From: Pseudomonadota bacterium
Lineage (GTDB): Bacteria > Myxococcota_A > Polyangia > Haliangiales > Haliangiaceae
Direction: 5' to 3'
Length of the DNA stretch: 64,000 nucleotides
Assembly (NCBI GenBank): GCA_023430775.1
Contig: JAEYYY010000593.1
Location: forward strand, 7,972-71,971
Both the position numbers and the translations under genes were made by a program. Below, piece after piece: positions 49,401 to 63,173 of the stretch. Within the stretch, counting starts at the first letter, position 1. Each line of letters opens with the position of its first letter. The notes beneath the pieces were generated by a model that made no database searches, was not told the origin of the DNA, and saw only the letters and a list, made by a program, of their open reading frames with translations.

Positions 49401-50450
49401 ATGCGCGCTGCCCTGATCGCCGTCCTCGCCGCCTGCACCACGGCAACACCGCCGCCGGTGGCCGCTCCCGCGCCGCCACACGAGCCCGCCGCGGTCGCTC
49501 CGGCGCCGCCACCGAGCAAGGAGCAGATCACCGAGCAGAGCCACGCGATGCTGAGCGCGTACGACCGCGGCGACATCGCGCCGCTCGAGGCGGTGTGGTC
49601 GGAGCGACTGTGGCACTTCGAGGGCGGCAAGCCATCGACGCGCGACAGCGAGCTCGCCGATCTGAAGAAGCGCAGCAAGGACGCGCCGCGGATCGGCAAG
49701 CGCACGTGGTCCGACGAGAGCGTGCAGGTGACCGCCGACGACGCGGTGTTCATCGGCAAGGCCATCGAGGAGCAGGCCGGCAACGAATCGCACGGCGGCG
49801 GCTTCAAGTACACCGGCTGGTACACGCTGCACTGGGCGCGCGAGCCGGGCGGCTGGAAGGTGCGGCTGTGGACGTGGCAGCGCGCCGGCAACGCGCGCGA
49901 TCACTGGAACGACGTCTATCGCAATGACGTCGGGTTCGAGAAGCAGCCCAACAAGTTGATGGTGGAGATCGCGAAAGGCCTCAAGCCCGGCACCGCGCTC
50001 GACCTCACGATGGGGCAGGGGCGCAACGCGTTGCACCTCGCCGCCACCGGCTGGAAGGTGACCGGCATCGACATCGCCGAGGAAGGCGTGCGGCGCGCGC
50101 GCGAGGAGGCGGCGAAGCGCAAGCTCGAGCTGACGACGATCGTCGCCGACATCGACGGCTGGGACTTCGGCAAGGAGAAGTGGGACCTGATCACGATGAT
50201 CTATCCCGGGCCGTTTCATCAGAAGTGGTGGGACAAGGCGAAGGTCGGCCTCAAGAAGAACGGCGTGTTCGTGCTCGAGTTCTTCGCCGGCGATCCGGCG
50301 AATCCCGATGGTGGCGGATACCTGCCGAGCGAGCTGGCGAAGGCGTTCGGCGATGGCTTCGTGATCCTGCGCAACGACGAGGTGGAGGATCGTCCAGACT
50401 GGGCGCTCGACCACGCGAAGCTGGTGCGGTTCGTCGCGAAGAAGAAGTGA
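49401..50450 (+). CDS. Lipoprotein fusing an NTF2-like domain to a class I methyltransferase
   Basis: 349 residues; lipobox LAAC at the start. Residues 40-165 form a SnoaL/DUF4440-type NTF2-like domain (EQSHAMLSAYDRGDIAPLEAVWSE...). Residues 170-349 hold a SAM-dependent methyltransferase: DHWNDVYRNDVGF, then motif I LDLTMGQGRNALHLA and IDIAEEGV, similar to TehB-type proteins. Motif I reads MGQGRN rather than GxGxG, which TehB-like enzymes also show. Placing a SAM-dependent enzyme behind a lipoprotein signal is odd, since SAM is cytosolic; the true start may be at an internal Met, or the protein may be periplasmic and inactive. Confidence 0.8.
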   Translation: MRAALIAVLAACTTATPPPVAAPAPPHEPAAVAPAPPPSKEQITEQSHAMLSAYDRGDIAPLEAVWSERLWHFEGGKPSTRDSELADLKKRSKDAPRIGKRTWSDESVQVTADDAVFIGKAIEEQAGNESHGGGFKYTGWYTLHWAREPGGWKVRLWTWQRAGNARDHWNDVYRNDVGFEKQPNKLMVEIAKGLKPGTALDLTMGQGRNALHLAATGWKVTGIDIAEEGVRRAREEAAKRKLELTTIVADIDGWDFGKEKWDLITMIYPGPFHQKWWDKAKVGLKKNGVFVLEFFAGDPANPDGGGYLPSELAKAFGDGFVILRNDEVEDRPDWALDHAKLVRFVAKKK

Positions 50451-50799
50451 CGACGAGAAGCGGGAGCGAGATCTCGCGGTCGAGATGCCGAGGGGATCGA
50501 ATTCGAGGCCGACATCGTGATGTGGCCGGGAACCTTGCCGGGCACCGCGGAGCTGGCGATCCCGCACGATCCACAACGCGTCGGCGGGCTTCCTCGCGGG
50601 CAAGCACGAGCTGGTGATCGACACCGACATCCCGGGTTCGACCCGGCGTGGCGGTCAACGACACGTCGCAGTTCGTGTTCCGCTACTCGAGCCGACGACA
50701 GCCGCGCACTGACGCGGGATCTCCCTGGCTCTCCAGCGACTTGCCGCAAAGCGTCGTTAGTTCTCGCACCGGCTGACGCGTCGCGTTATCGTGGAGGCG
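50451..50799. other. 349-bp gap with coding-like fragments
   Basis: No intact gene. Fragments with protein-like composition occur in different frames on the plus strand (for example HELVIDTDIPG, and VNDTSQFVFRYSSRRQP further on), as if a small gene had been broken by frameshifts. The gltB ribosome binding site GGAGG is at its end. Confidence 0.3.
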
Positions 50800-55389
<4,590 letters not shown>

Positions 55390-55425
55390 AAACGCGAGCA
55401 CGACATTTCATGTGCTTGCACGCAG

Positions 55426-55448
55426 TCTCCGGACCGGGGTTCCGGAAA
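55426..55448 (+). repeat. REP-like palindrome between gltB and gltD
   Basis: The 23-mer at 55426-55448 contains TCCGGACCGGGGTTCCG and matches the reverse complement of the 58128-58150 element at 21 of 23 positions. It is 37 bp after the gltB stop and 27 bp before the gltD start. Confidence 0.82.
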
Positions 55449-55474
55449 CTGGCTGTTTTCGCTGGAGGCCTCTG

Positions 55475-56899
55475 ATGGGTAAGCCAACCGGTTTCATCGA
55501 GTGGCAACGTCTACTCCCGAAGCGTCGTGCGATCGCCGAGCGCGTTCGCGACTGGCGCGAGGTCGAGGAGGTGCACGGTCCGCTCGAGGACGATGCACTG
55601 CGCAATCAGGCCGGCCGCTGCATGGGCTGCGGTATCCCGTTCTGCACGCAGGGCTGTCCGCTCGGCAATCCGATCCCCGACTTCGCGGATCTGGTGTGGA
55701 AACAGCGCTGGCTCGACGCGCACAAGCGGCTCGCCGCCACCAACGACTTCCCGGAATTCACGGGGCGGTTGTGCCCGGCGCCGTGCGAAGGCTCGTGCGT
55801 GCTCCAGATCGACGGTGCGCCGGTGACGATCGAGGCGATCGAGAAAGAGATCGCCGAGCACGCCTTCGCCGCCGGTTGGATCACCGCCCATCCACCGCGC
55901 ATTCGCACCGGCAAGCGAATCGCCGTCGTCGGCTCCGGACCGGCCGGGCTTGCTGCCGCGAACCAGCTCAACCGCGCCGGTCACACCGTGATCATCTACG
56001 AGGCGGCCGCCCGCGCCGGCGGTCTGCTTCGCTACGGCATCCCCGACTTCAAGATCGAGAAACACGTCGTCGATCGCCGGCTCGCGCTCCTCGAAGCCGA
56101 AGGCATCGAATTCCGCACCGGGGTTTGCGTCGGCCGCGATCCGACGTGGACGCAGCTGCGCGCCGCCCACGATGCCGTCGTGATCGCGATCGGGGCGATG
56201 CGTCCGCGCGACCTCGACGTGCCGGGCCGCGAGCTCCCGGGCGTCGTGCTCGCGATGGACTACCTGTGCGAGCAGAACGAGATCAACGGCGGCGAGCGTG
56301 CCGCAGCCAGCCACTCGGTCGCCGGGCAGCGCGTGATCATCCTCGGCGGTGGCGACACCGGCTCGGACTGTCTCGGCACCGCGCATCGCCAGGGCGCCGT
56401 GCACGTCAGCCAGATCGAGCTCCTCCCAACCCCGCCGATCGATCGCGCGGCGACCAACCCGTGGCCAGCGTGGCCGCTGGTGTTCCGGACATCGTCGTCG
56501 CAGGAGGAGGGCGGCGAGCGCACGTTCGCGTTTCGCACCACTCGCCTCGAGGGCAAGGGCAAGCTCGAGACCCTCATCGGCACCCGCGTGGAGACGGGCG
56601 AAGAGGTCCGGATGCCCGTCGATCGCCTGATCCTCGCGCTCGGCTTCGTCGCGCCCGACTCGTCGTCGCTGGTCGACCAGCTCGGCATCGCACTCGATTC
56701 ACGCGGAAACATCGCGGTCGATGCGCGGTTCGCGACCAACGTTCCCGGCGTCTACGCCGCGGGTGATGCCCATCGCGGCGCGTCGCTCATCGTGTGGGCG
56801 ATCGCGGAGGGTCGCGAGCTCGCGCGTCAGGTCGACTCGGCGCTTCGTGCGGGAGCGTCACTCATCCCAGCAGTCGGTCAAAATCTCCCGTTTCGTTGA
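55475..56899 (+). CDS. gltD: Glutamate synthase, small (beta) subunit
   Basis: 474 residues from ATG 55475, GGAGG 6 bases upstream; the frame is open back to 55412 but includes REP sequence. N-terminal iron-sulphur domain with Cys motifs CMGCGIPFC, then CPLGNPIP, CPAPCEGSC. Two Rossmann folds follow: GSGPAGLAAANQL for FAD and GGGDTGSDC for NADPH. It transfers electrons from NADPH to GltB. It follows gltB after an 85-bp gap that holds a REP-like palindrome. Confidence 0.97.
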   Translation: MGKPTGFIEWQRLLPKRRAIAERVRDWREVEEVHGPLEDDALRNQAGRCMGCGIPFCTQGCPLGNPIPDFADLVWKQRWLDAHKRLAATNDFPEFTGRLCPAPCEGSCVLQIDGAPVTIEAIEKEIAEHAFAAGWITAHPPRIRTGKRIAVVGSGPAGLAAANQLNRAGHTVIIYEAAARAGGLLRYGIPDFKIEKHVVDRRLALLEAEGIEFRTGVCVGRDPTWTQLRAAHDAVVIAIGAMRPRDLDVPGRELPGVVLAMDYLCEQNEINGGERAAASHSVAGQRVIILGGGDTGSDCLGTAHRQGAVHVSQIELLPTPPIDRAATNPWPAWPLVFRTSSSQEEGGERTFAFRTTRLEGKGKLETLIGTRVETGEEVRMPVDRLILALGFVAPDSSSLVDQLGIALDSRGNIAVDARFATNVPGVYAAGDAHRGASLIVWAIAEGRELARQVDSALRAGASLIPAVGQNLPFR

Positions 56900-56953
56900 G
56901 TGACGGAATCACCCGCACTCCGGACTGATCGGTAAGTCCTCATTCAGACTCGG

Positions 56954-56980
56954 TAGTTCCGGACCGGGGTTCCGTAACTA
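56954..56980 (+). repeat. REP-like palindrome between gltD and the RAYT gene
   Basis: TAGTTCCGGA and its partner TTCCGTAACTA form 10-base arms (one mismatch) around a short GC loop. It contains the same 17-bp core, TCCGGACCGGGGTTCCG, 62 bp upstream of the transposase start. Confidence 0.82.
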
Positions 56981-57041
56981 CGCATTCGCGCAGCCAGCAA
57001 CTTTGTTAGCAACCACGCGCCTCGCCTTCGATAGGCGAACC

Positions 57042-57932
57042 GTGACCCGCCCCCGACAAGTCCTTCCCGAGCAGTTCTACTTGATCACGCGTCGTTGCTC
57101 GCAGCGTCAGTTCCTGCTGACTCCAGACGAGGAGATCAATAACGCGATCGCATATTGCCTCGCTGACGCATCGAAGCGCTTCAAGGTCGATGTGCTCGTC
57201 GCGACTGTGGAGTCGAATCACCACCACACGGTCGTCTACGACCGGTACGGACGGTTCCCGCGATTCATCGAGCACTTCCACAAGATGGTGGCCAAGTGCA
57301 TCAACAAGGCGCGCAGGCGGCGCGAGAACCTGTGGGCGTCCGGCGAGACCTGCGTGACGTGCCTCCTGGACTACGACACCATCATCGAGAAGCTCGCGTA
57401 CGTCGCAGCGAACCCCGTGAAGGACCTGCTGGTCGAGCGCGCCACTCAGTGGCCCGGATTGAACGGCTACCGGTACCTGATCCATGGAAAGACGTTGATC
57501 GCGCGACGGCCGCACTTCTTCTTTCGTGGAGACCGCGATTGGCCGGAAGAAATCGCGCTGACGTTCACGATCCCTGCCGAGCTCGGCGAGCGCGAGGTGG
57601 TTCTCGAAGCGTTGAAGGAACGTGTGGAGGCGATCGAGGCGGACACGCTGCGGGCTCGTCGCGGGCGCCGCATCGTGGGTCGCAAGCGGATTCTCGAGCA
57701 GGATTGGAGGTCGTCACCGACCACCGAAGAGAAGGAACGAGAGCTCCGGCCCCGCTTCGCTGGTCGCAGACTCGCGCGCAAGAAAGCACTGACCCAGTAC
57801 AAGGGCTTCCTCGCTGCCTACCGCGAGGCTCGTGAGCAATGGGTGCAATACGGGACTGGTTCTTTCCCAGCAGGCACTTATTGGCTCGCGCGATTCACAC
57901 CGCTGGCGAGACTCGCCGCGATCGCTCGATAG
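57042..57932 (+). CDS. REP-associated tyrosine transposase (RAYT, Y1_Tnp-like)
   Basis: 296 residues from GTG 57042, where the family start MTRPRQVLPEQFYLITRR fits; TTG 57003 is an alternative. HUH motif as HHH at residues 60-62 (ESNHHHTVVYD), and catalytic Tyr about 120 (EKLAYVAANPVKDLL), followed by the family motif WPGLNGYRYL. The C-terminal 120 residues are basic and Arg-rich (RRGRRIVGRKR). RAYT proteins are IS200/IS605-type Y1 enzymes that cleave and move REP sequences but are usually single-copy and lack terminal repeats. Palindromes of one family lie on both sides, as expected of a RAYT and its REPs. Confidence 0.88.
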   Translation: MTRPRQVLPEQFYLITRRCSQRQFLLTPDEEINNAIAYCLADASKRFKVDVLVATVESNHHHTVVYDRYGRFPRFIEHFHKMVAKCINKARRRRENLWASGETCVTCLLDYDTIIEKLAYVAANPVKDLLVERATQWPGLNGYRYLIHGKTLIARRPHFFFRGDRDWPEEIALTFTIPAELGEREVVLEALKERVEAIEADTLRARRGRRIVGRKRILEQDWRSSPTTEEKERELRPRFAGRRLARKKALTQYKGFLAAYREAREQWVQYGTGSFPAGTYWLARFTPLARLAAIAR

Positions 57933-58025
57933 CGATCCAGTAGTGACCGCGCGCGCATCAGGGCACTGATCGAACCAACTCTTTCTCGTTCATCCGGCTG
58001 GGCCTTCCTCGAGGGCCACGGCCCA

Positions 58026-58041
58026 TTCCGGTATTCCGGAA
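58026..58041. repeat. Short TTCCGG/CCGGAA palindrome
   Basis: TTCCGG-TATT-CCGGAA, 6-base arms with a 4-base loop. It looks like a shortened REP-family hairpin downstream of the RAYT gene. Confidence 0.6.
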
Positions 58042-58094
58042 AGTCGTGAGCGCGTGAACTTCGGTTCGCATGCGAGCCCTCGGAGCGGACAAAG

Positions 58095-58236
58095 CCGCTC
58101 TTCGAGAGGCTGAATCGCGTCTCCAGATTTCCGGAACCACGGTCCGGAAATGCGAGCTTCGTCATATCAAACCGCTCTTCGAGAGGCTGAATTGCGTCTC
58201 CAGATTTCCGGAACCACGGTCCGGAAATGCGAGCTT
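58095..58236. repeat. Tandem 65-bp direct repeat (period 77 bp) containing REP palindromes
   Basis: Copies at 58095-58159 and 58172-58236 differ at a single base (TGAATCGCG versus TGAATTGCG). Each contains the 23-bp inverted repeat TTTCCGGAACCACGGTCCGGAAA (58128-58150 and 58205-58227), 8-base arms with a 7-base centre, flanked by the constant CGCTCTTCGAGAGG on the left and TGCGAGCTT on the right. Two REPs in tandem orientation suggest a recent local duplication. Confidence 0.88.
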
Positions 58237-58291
58237 GCGCGTCATGTCGATTCGGCGTTTTGCGCGGTGCGGCTGAGCCGCTGACTCCCAC

Positions 58292-58621
58292 GTGACACCT
58301 GAGTGCGATGGTTGCGGTCTTCACGTTCTGCGAGGACCTCGCCGTGGTTCGCGTCGAGCTGCAACACAAACTGCCCGCGCCGCCCTGGCGTGGACGATCA
58401 TCTGCTGGGTCGGGCTGCTCGCGGGGATGTCGATGCTCGCCATGATGGGCTCTGGTTTCGTCGCTGGTCGCCGCGGCGATCTTGGTCGCCCCCCGAGAAT
58501 CGTTCCGTCTCGCACTCCTCGACCAGCGTCACGTGTCGTTGTTAGTCGCGAAGCTTCACCGCGAGTGATTAGTCGTGCCGCCGCAACCTGCGGATGGTCC
58601 ACACCACGACGACCACGATGA
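58292..58621 (+). CDS. Possible small Zn-ribbon/membrane ORF
   Basis: GTG 58292 opens 109 residues with ECDGCGLHV near the start and a hydrophobic stretch (ALAWTIICWVGLLAGMSML). The tail is Arg-rich and overlaps the minus-strand gene at 58569, so only the first ~60 residues look protein-like. It may be a remnant or a false positive. Confidence 0.25.
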   Translation: MTPECDGCGLHVLRGPRRGSRRAATQTARAALAWTIICWVGLLAGMSMLAMMGSGFVAGRRGDLGRPPRIVPSRTPRPASRVVVSREASPRVISRAAATCGWSTPRRPR

Positions 58622-59027
58622 ACGCTGCGACGCCGCCGAGCAGGACCACGTGCGACAACAGGGACGAGGGGCGCGCGACCTCGACCCGAGGCTCCTTGCC
58701 TGCGTACCACTGCGCCACGCGCTCGGCGTCGCGATTGTCGAGCGAGGACACCACCTCGTGCGTGCCCCTGCGATCGAGGAACACGAGCGCGGAGGTTCTT
58801 CCCTCCCGCCGCCGGGTACGGTTGCGCACCGCACGAACCGCCCACAGGTTGTCGTACACGACCGGATCGGAACCGTTGGTCTCGACGGTGCAACGCTCGC
58901 TGCCGGTCTCGCGATCGCAGCGCACCGTCTGCGCCGAGAATGTGTCGACCACTAGGCCCCTGACCAGGATGACGACGAGGCAGGCAACCAAGACAAGCTC
59001 CCAGACCACCCTAGACAATCGGTCCAT
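58569..59027 (-). CDS. Small two-helix membrane protein, paralogue of 45078-45584
   Basis: 152 residues from ATG 59027; the open frame to 59126 adds no signal. N-terminal helix VVWELVLVACLVVILVRG, a soluble region beginning TVRCDRETGSERCTVE (two Cys 10 apart, as in the paralogue), and a C-terminal helix VLLGGVAAFIVVVVVWTI followed by RRLRRHD. The same topology, Cys motif and terminal Arg cluster occur in the gene at 45078. No known family. It lies downstream of the box regulator gene on the same strand (99 bp between). Confidence 0.8.
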   Translation of the reverse strand: MDRLSRVVWELVLVACLVVILVRGLVVDTFSAQTVRCDRETGSERCTVETNGSDPVVYDNLWAVRAVRNRTRRREGRTSALVFLDRRGTHEVVSSLDNRDAERVAQWYAGKEPRVEVARPSSLLSHVVLLGGVAAFIVVVVVWTIRRLRRHD

Positions 59028-59126
59028 CACTGACCGACGGGGTGCATGCTCGATGCCTGCCGCAAGTCCGAGCGCAGCCACGGTCGGCGTTGACGACCCA
59101 CTGGACCTGGTCCAGCCCTGGTCCAC

Positions 59127-59873
59127 CTAGTCGATCAACGCGGCGACGTCGTTGACCACGCCGGCGACGCGACGCCCCGACGTCTCGATCGTGTGATCGG
59201 CGCGCGCGTAGAGCTTCTCGCGGGCCGCGAGCAGCGCGCGCAGCTCGGCGAACGCGTGCGGGTTCTCGCGCATCGGCCGCTGATCGCCCTGCGCGACGAC
59301 GCGGTTCCAGTGGTCCTCGGGCTTGGCGTGCAGCCAGATCGTGCGGCAGCGCGAGCGCAGCAGCGCGTAGTTCGTGGGGTCGTTGACGATCGAGCCGCCG
59401 GTGGCGAGCACCATCATCGCGCGGTCCGCGAGCAGCTGGCCGAGCACCTCGCGCTCGATGCGGCGGTAGTACGCCTCGCCATGGGTGGCGAACACCTCGG
59501 AGAGTGGCAAGCCGGCGGCCTCTTCGATCTTCTGATCGAGCTCGACGAACGGGACATCGAGCTTCTTCGCGAGCGCCTCGCCGATGGTCGACTTGCCGGC
59601 ACCGCGGACGCCGAGCAGCGCGATCGGGCGTGCATCCGTGGGGGCATCCGCCGCGGCGAGCAGGGCCGAGGGCGTGGTGCCGAGGCTGTGCGCGACATCG
59701 GCGAACCGGCGCAACGAGATGTTGCCGTCGCCGAGCTCGAGCTGCGCGAGGAAGCGCTCGGAGACCCCGGAGTGCTCGGCGAGCTCGCGGCGCGACCAGC
59801 CCTTACGCTCGCGCTGCGCCCGGACGGCCGCACCGACGGTACCGAGGTAGCTCACGCATGAGATATAGTGCAT
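59127..59873 (-). CDS. boxR: BoxR/BzdR-type regulator (XRE HTH plus shikimate-kinase-like domain)
   Basis: 248 residues from ATG 59873 (GTG 59855 and TTG 59891 are alternatives; none has a clear ribosome binding site). N-terminal XRE helix-turn-helix (SRRELAEHSGVSERFLAQLELG). The C-terminal 165 residues are shikimate kinase-like, with the P-loop GVRGAGKSTIGEALAKK, ELDQKIEE and ATGGSIV. This fusion is the hallmark of BzdR/BoxR, where benzoyl-CoA binds the kinase-like domain and relieves repression. Being divergent from boxCB (46 bp between starts), it should control them. TGCATGA-like repeats overlap its start. Confidence 0.92.
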   Translation of the reverse strand: MHYISCVSYLGTVGAAVRAQRERKGWSRRELAEHSGVSERFLAQLELGDGNISLRRFADVAHSLGTTPSALLAAADAPTDARPIALLGVRGAGKSTIGEALAKKLDVPFVELDQKIEEAAGLPLSEVFATHGEAYYRRIEREVLGQLLADRAMMVLATGGSIVNDPTNYALLRSRCRTIWLHAKPEDHWNRVVAQGDQRPMRENPHAFAELRALLAAREKLYARADHTIETSGRRVAGVVNDVAALID

Positions 59874-59888
59874 GAACGTCGTGCGTGA
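59855..59888. promoter_or_regulatory. Candidate BoxR operator: three YGCRTGA direct repeats
   Basis: CGCATGA (59855-59861), TGCATGA (59869-59875) and TGCGTGA (59882-59888) start 14 and 13 bp apart. They cover the boxR start codon region and lie 32-65 bp upstream of boxC. BzdR-type regulators are known to bind TGCA-containing direct repeats; the match here is an inference. Confidence 0.55.
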
Positions 59889-59919
59889 CAAGCACTAAAT
59901 TGCCTGGTACTCGATCGCC

Positions 59920-61677
<1,758 letters not shown>

Positions 61678-61679
61678 CC

Positions 61680-63095
61680 ATGTCGACCGTACTCACCGAC
61701 GAGAAGATCCCGAACAACGTCAACCTCGCGGGCGACAAGCGCCTGCAGCGCGCCCTCGAGGCCTGGCAGCCGAAGTTCATCGACTGGTGGCGCGAGATGG
61801 GGCCGACGCCGTGGAACGAGAAAGACATCTATCTGCGCACGGCCGTCTCCGTCGAGACCGAGGGCTGGGCGCACTTCGATTACGTCAAGATGCCCGACTA
61901 TCGCTGGGGCATCTTCCTCGAGCCCAAGGTCGAGGGCCGGCTCCATCACTTCGGCGACAACATGGGCCAGCCGGTGTGGGACGAGGTGCCGGGCGAGTTC
62001 CGCAACATGCTGCGCCGGCTGATCGTCACCCAGGGCGACACCGAGCCCGCGAGCGTCGAGCAGCAGCGTCGCCTCGGCGAGACCGCGCCGTCACTCTACG
62101 ACCTGCGCAACCTCTTCCAGGTCAACGTCGAGGAAGGTCGCCACCTGTGGGCGATGGTCTATCTGCTCCACACGTACTTCGGCCGCGATGGTCGCGAGGA
62201 AGCCGAGGAGCTACTGCAGCGCCGCAGCGGCGATGCCGACAAGCCGCGCATCCTCGGCGCGTTCAACGAGCCGACCAGCCACTGGCTGTCGTTCTTCATG
62301 TTCACGATGTTCACGGATCGCGACGGCAAGTATCAGCTCGCCGCACTCGCCGAGAGTGGCTTCGATCCGCTCGCGCGCACGTGTCGCTTCATGCTCACCG
62401 AGGAAGCGCACCACATGTTCGTCGGCGAGACCGGCGTGCAGCGCGTCGTCAAGCGCGCCTGCGAGCTGACCAAGCAAGATCCGAACGGCGACGTGCGCGC
62501 GCAGGGCGGCGTCGATCTACCGACGATCCAGAAGTACCTGAACCTCTGGTACACGCTGTCGCTCGATCTGTTCGGCGGCGAGGTCTCCTCGAATGCCGCC
62601 GATGCCTTCGCCGCCGGCCTCAAGGGTCGCTACAAGGAAGACCGCTACGACGAGCACAAGCTCGTCGGCTCGACCTTCGCGATGGACGTGTTCGAGAACG
62701 GCCAGATCGTCCACAAGGACATCGCGATGCGCAACGCGCTCAACGAGGTGCTGCGCAGCGAGTACATCAAGGACTGCCAGCGTGGCGTCGATCGCTGGAA
62801 CAAGACGATCAAGGACGAGGGCCTCGACTTCGAGCTGAAGCTGCCGTCCAGCAAGTTCCACCGTCAGATCGGCATGTGGGCCGGCCATCACTTCACGCCC
62901 GACGGCAAGCTGATCGATCAGGCCGAATTCGATCAACACGTCCGCGGCTGGCTACCGACCGACGCCGACGAGACGTACATCAAGTCGCTGATGCAGCCGG
63001 TCTACGAGCGCGGCAAGATGGCGAACTGGATCGCGCCGCCGATCAAGGGCATCAACGGTCTGCCCGGCGACTTCGAGTACGTGAAGCTGCCGTGA
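61680..63095 (+). CDS. boxB: Benzoyl-CoA 2,3-epoxidase subunit B
   Basis: 471 residues, starting 2 bp after boxC. A ferritin-like diiron protein: the ligand-bearing helices include NVEEGRHLWAMVYL and TEEAHHMFVGETG. BoxB together with reductase BoxA adds one oxygen atom to the 2,3-bond of benzoyl-CoA. BoxA, the benzoate-CoA ligase and the dehydrogenase BoxD are not in this window, so they must lie nearby or elsewhere. It ends in KLP* followed by an 80-bp gap. Confidence 0.96.
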   Translation: MSTVLTDEKIPNNVNLAGDKRLQRALEAWQPKFIDWWREMGPTPWNEKDIYLRTAVSVETEGWAHFDYVKMPDYRWGIFLEPKVEGRLHHFGDNMGQPVWDEVPGEFRNMLRRLIVTQGDTEPASVEQQRRLGETAPSLYDLRNLFQVNVEEGRHLWAMVYLLHTYFGRDGREEAEELLQRRSGDADKPRILGAFNEPTSHWLSFFMFTMFTDRDGKYQLAALAESGFDPLARTCRFMLTEEAHHMFVGETGVQRVVKRACELTKQDPNGDVRAQGGVDLPTIQKYLNLWYTLSLDLFGGEVSSNAADAFAAGLKGRYKEDRYDEHKLVGSTFAMDVFENGQIVHKDIAMRNALNEVLRSEYIKDCQRGVDRWNKTIKDEGLDFELKLPSSKFHRQIGMWAGHHFTPDGKLIDQAEFDQHVRGWLPTDADETYIKSLMQPVYERGKMANWIAPPIKGINGLPGDFEYVKLP

Positions 63096-63173
63096 GGCAG
63101 CACGCCGTCGCGAAATCACGGTAGTCCCGGAGAAAATCGTCGACCCGTGCGGTCGCGGTGCTAGCTTCCGGTC

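Larger units (their letters stand above)
57933..58568. other. 636-bp region with REP-like elements and no confident gene
   Basis: Contains a short palindrome (58026), a duplicated 65-bp block (58095-58236) and, after that, an open frame 58292-58621 with Cys-x2-Cys and one hydrophobic helix that could be a broken small membrane protein. No convincing gene is seen. Confidence 0.5.

Noticed and set aside
56108..56126. TTCCGCACCGGGGTTTGCG inside gltD, resembling the REP core
   Set aside because: It encodes the conserved EFRTGVCVG segment of GltD and differs from the REP core, so similarity is a by-product of codon use.
57042..58236. Complete insertion sequence around the RAYT gene
   Set aside because: No terminal inverted repeats or target duplications like those of IS families were found; RAYT genes typically lack them.
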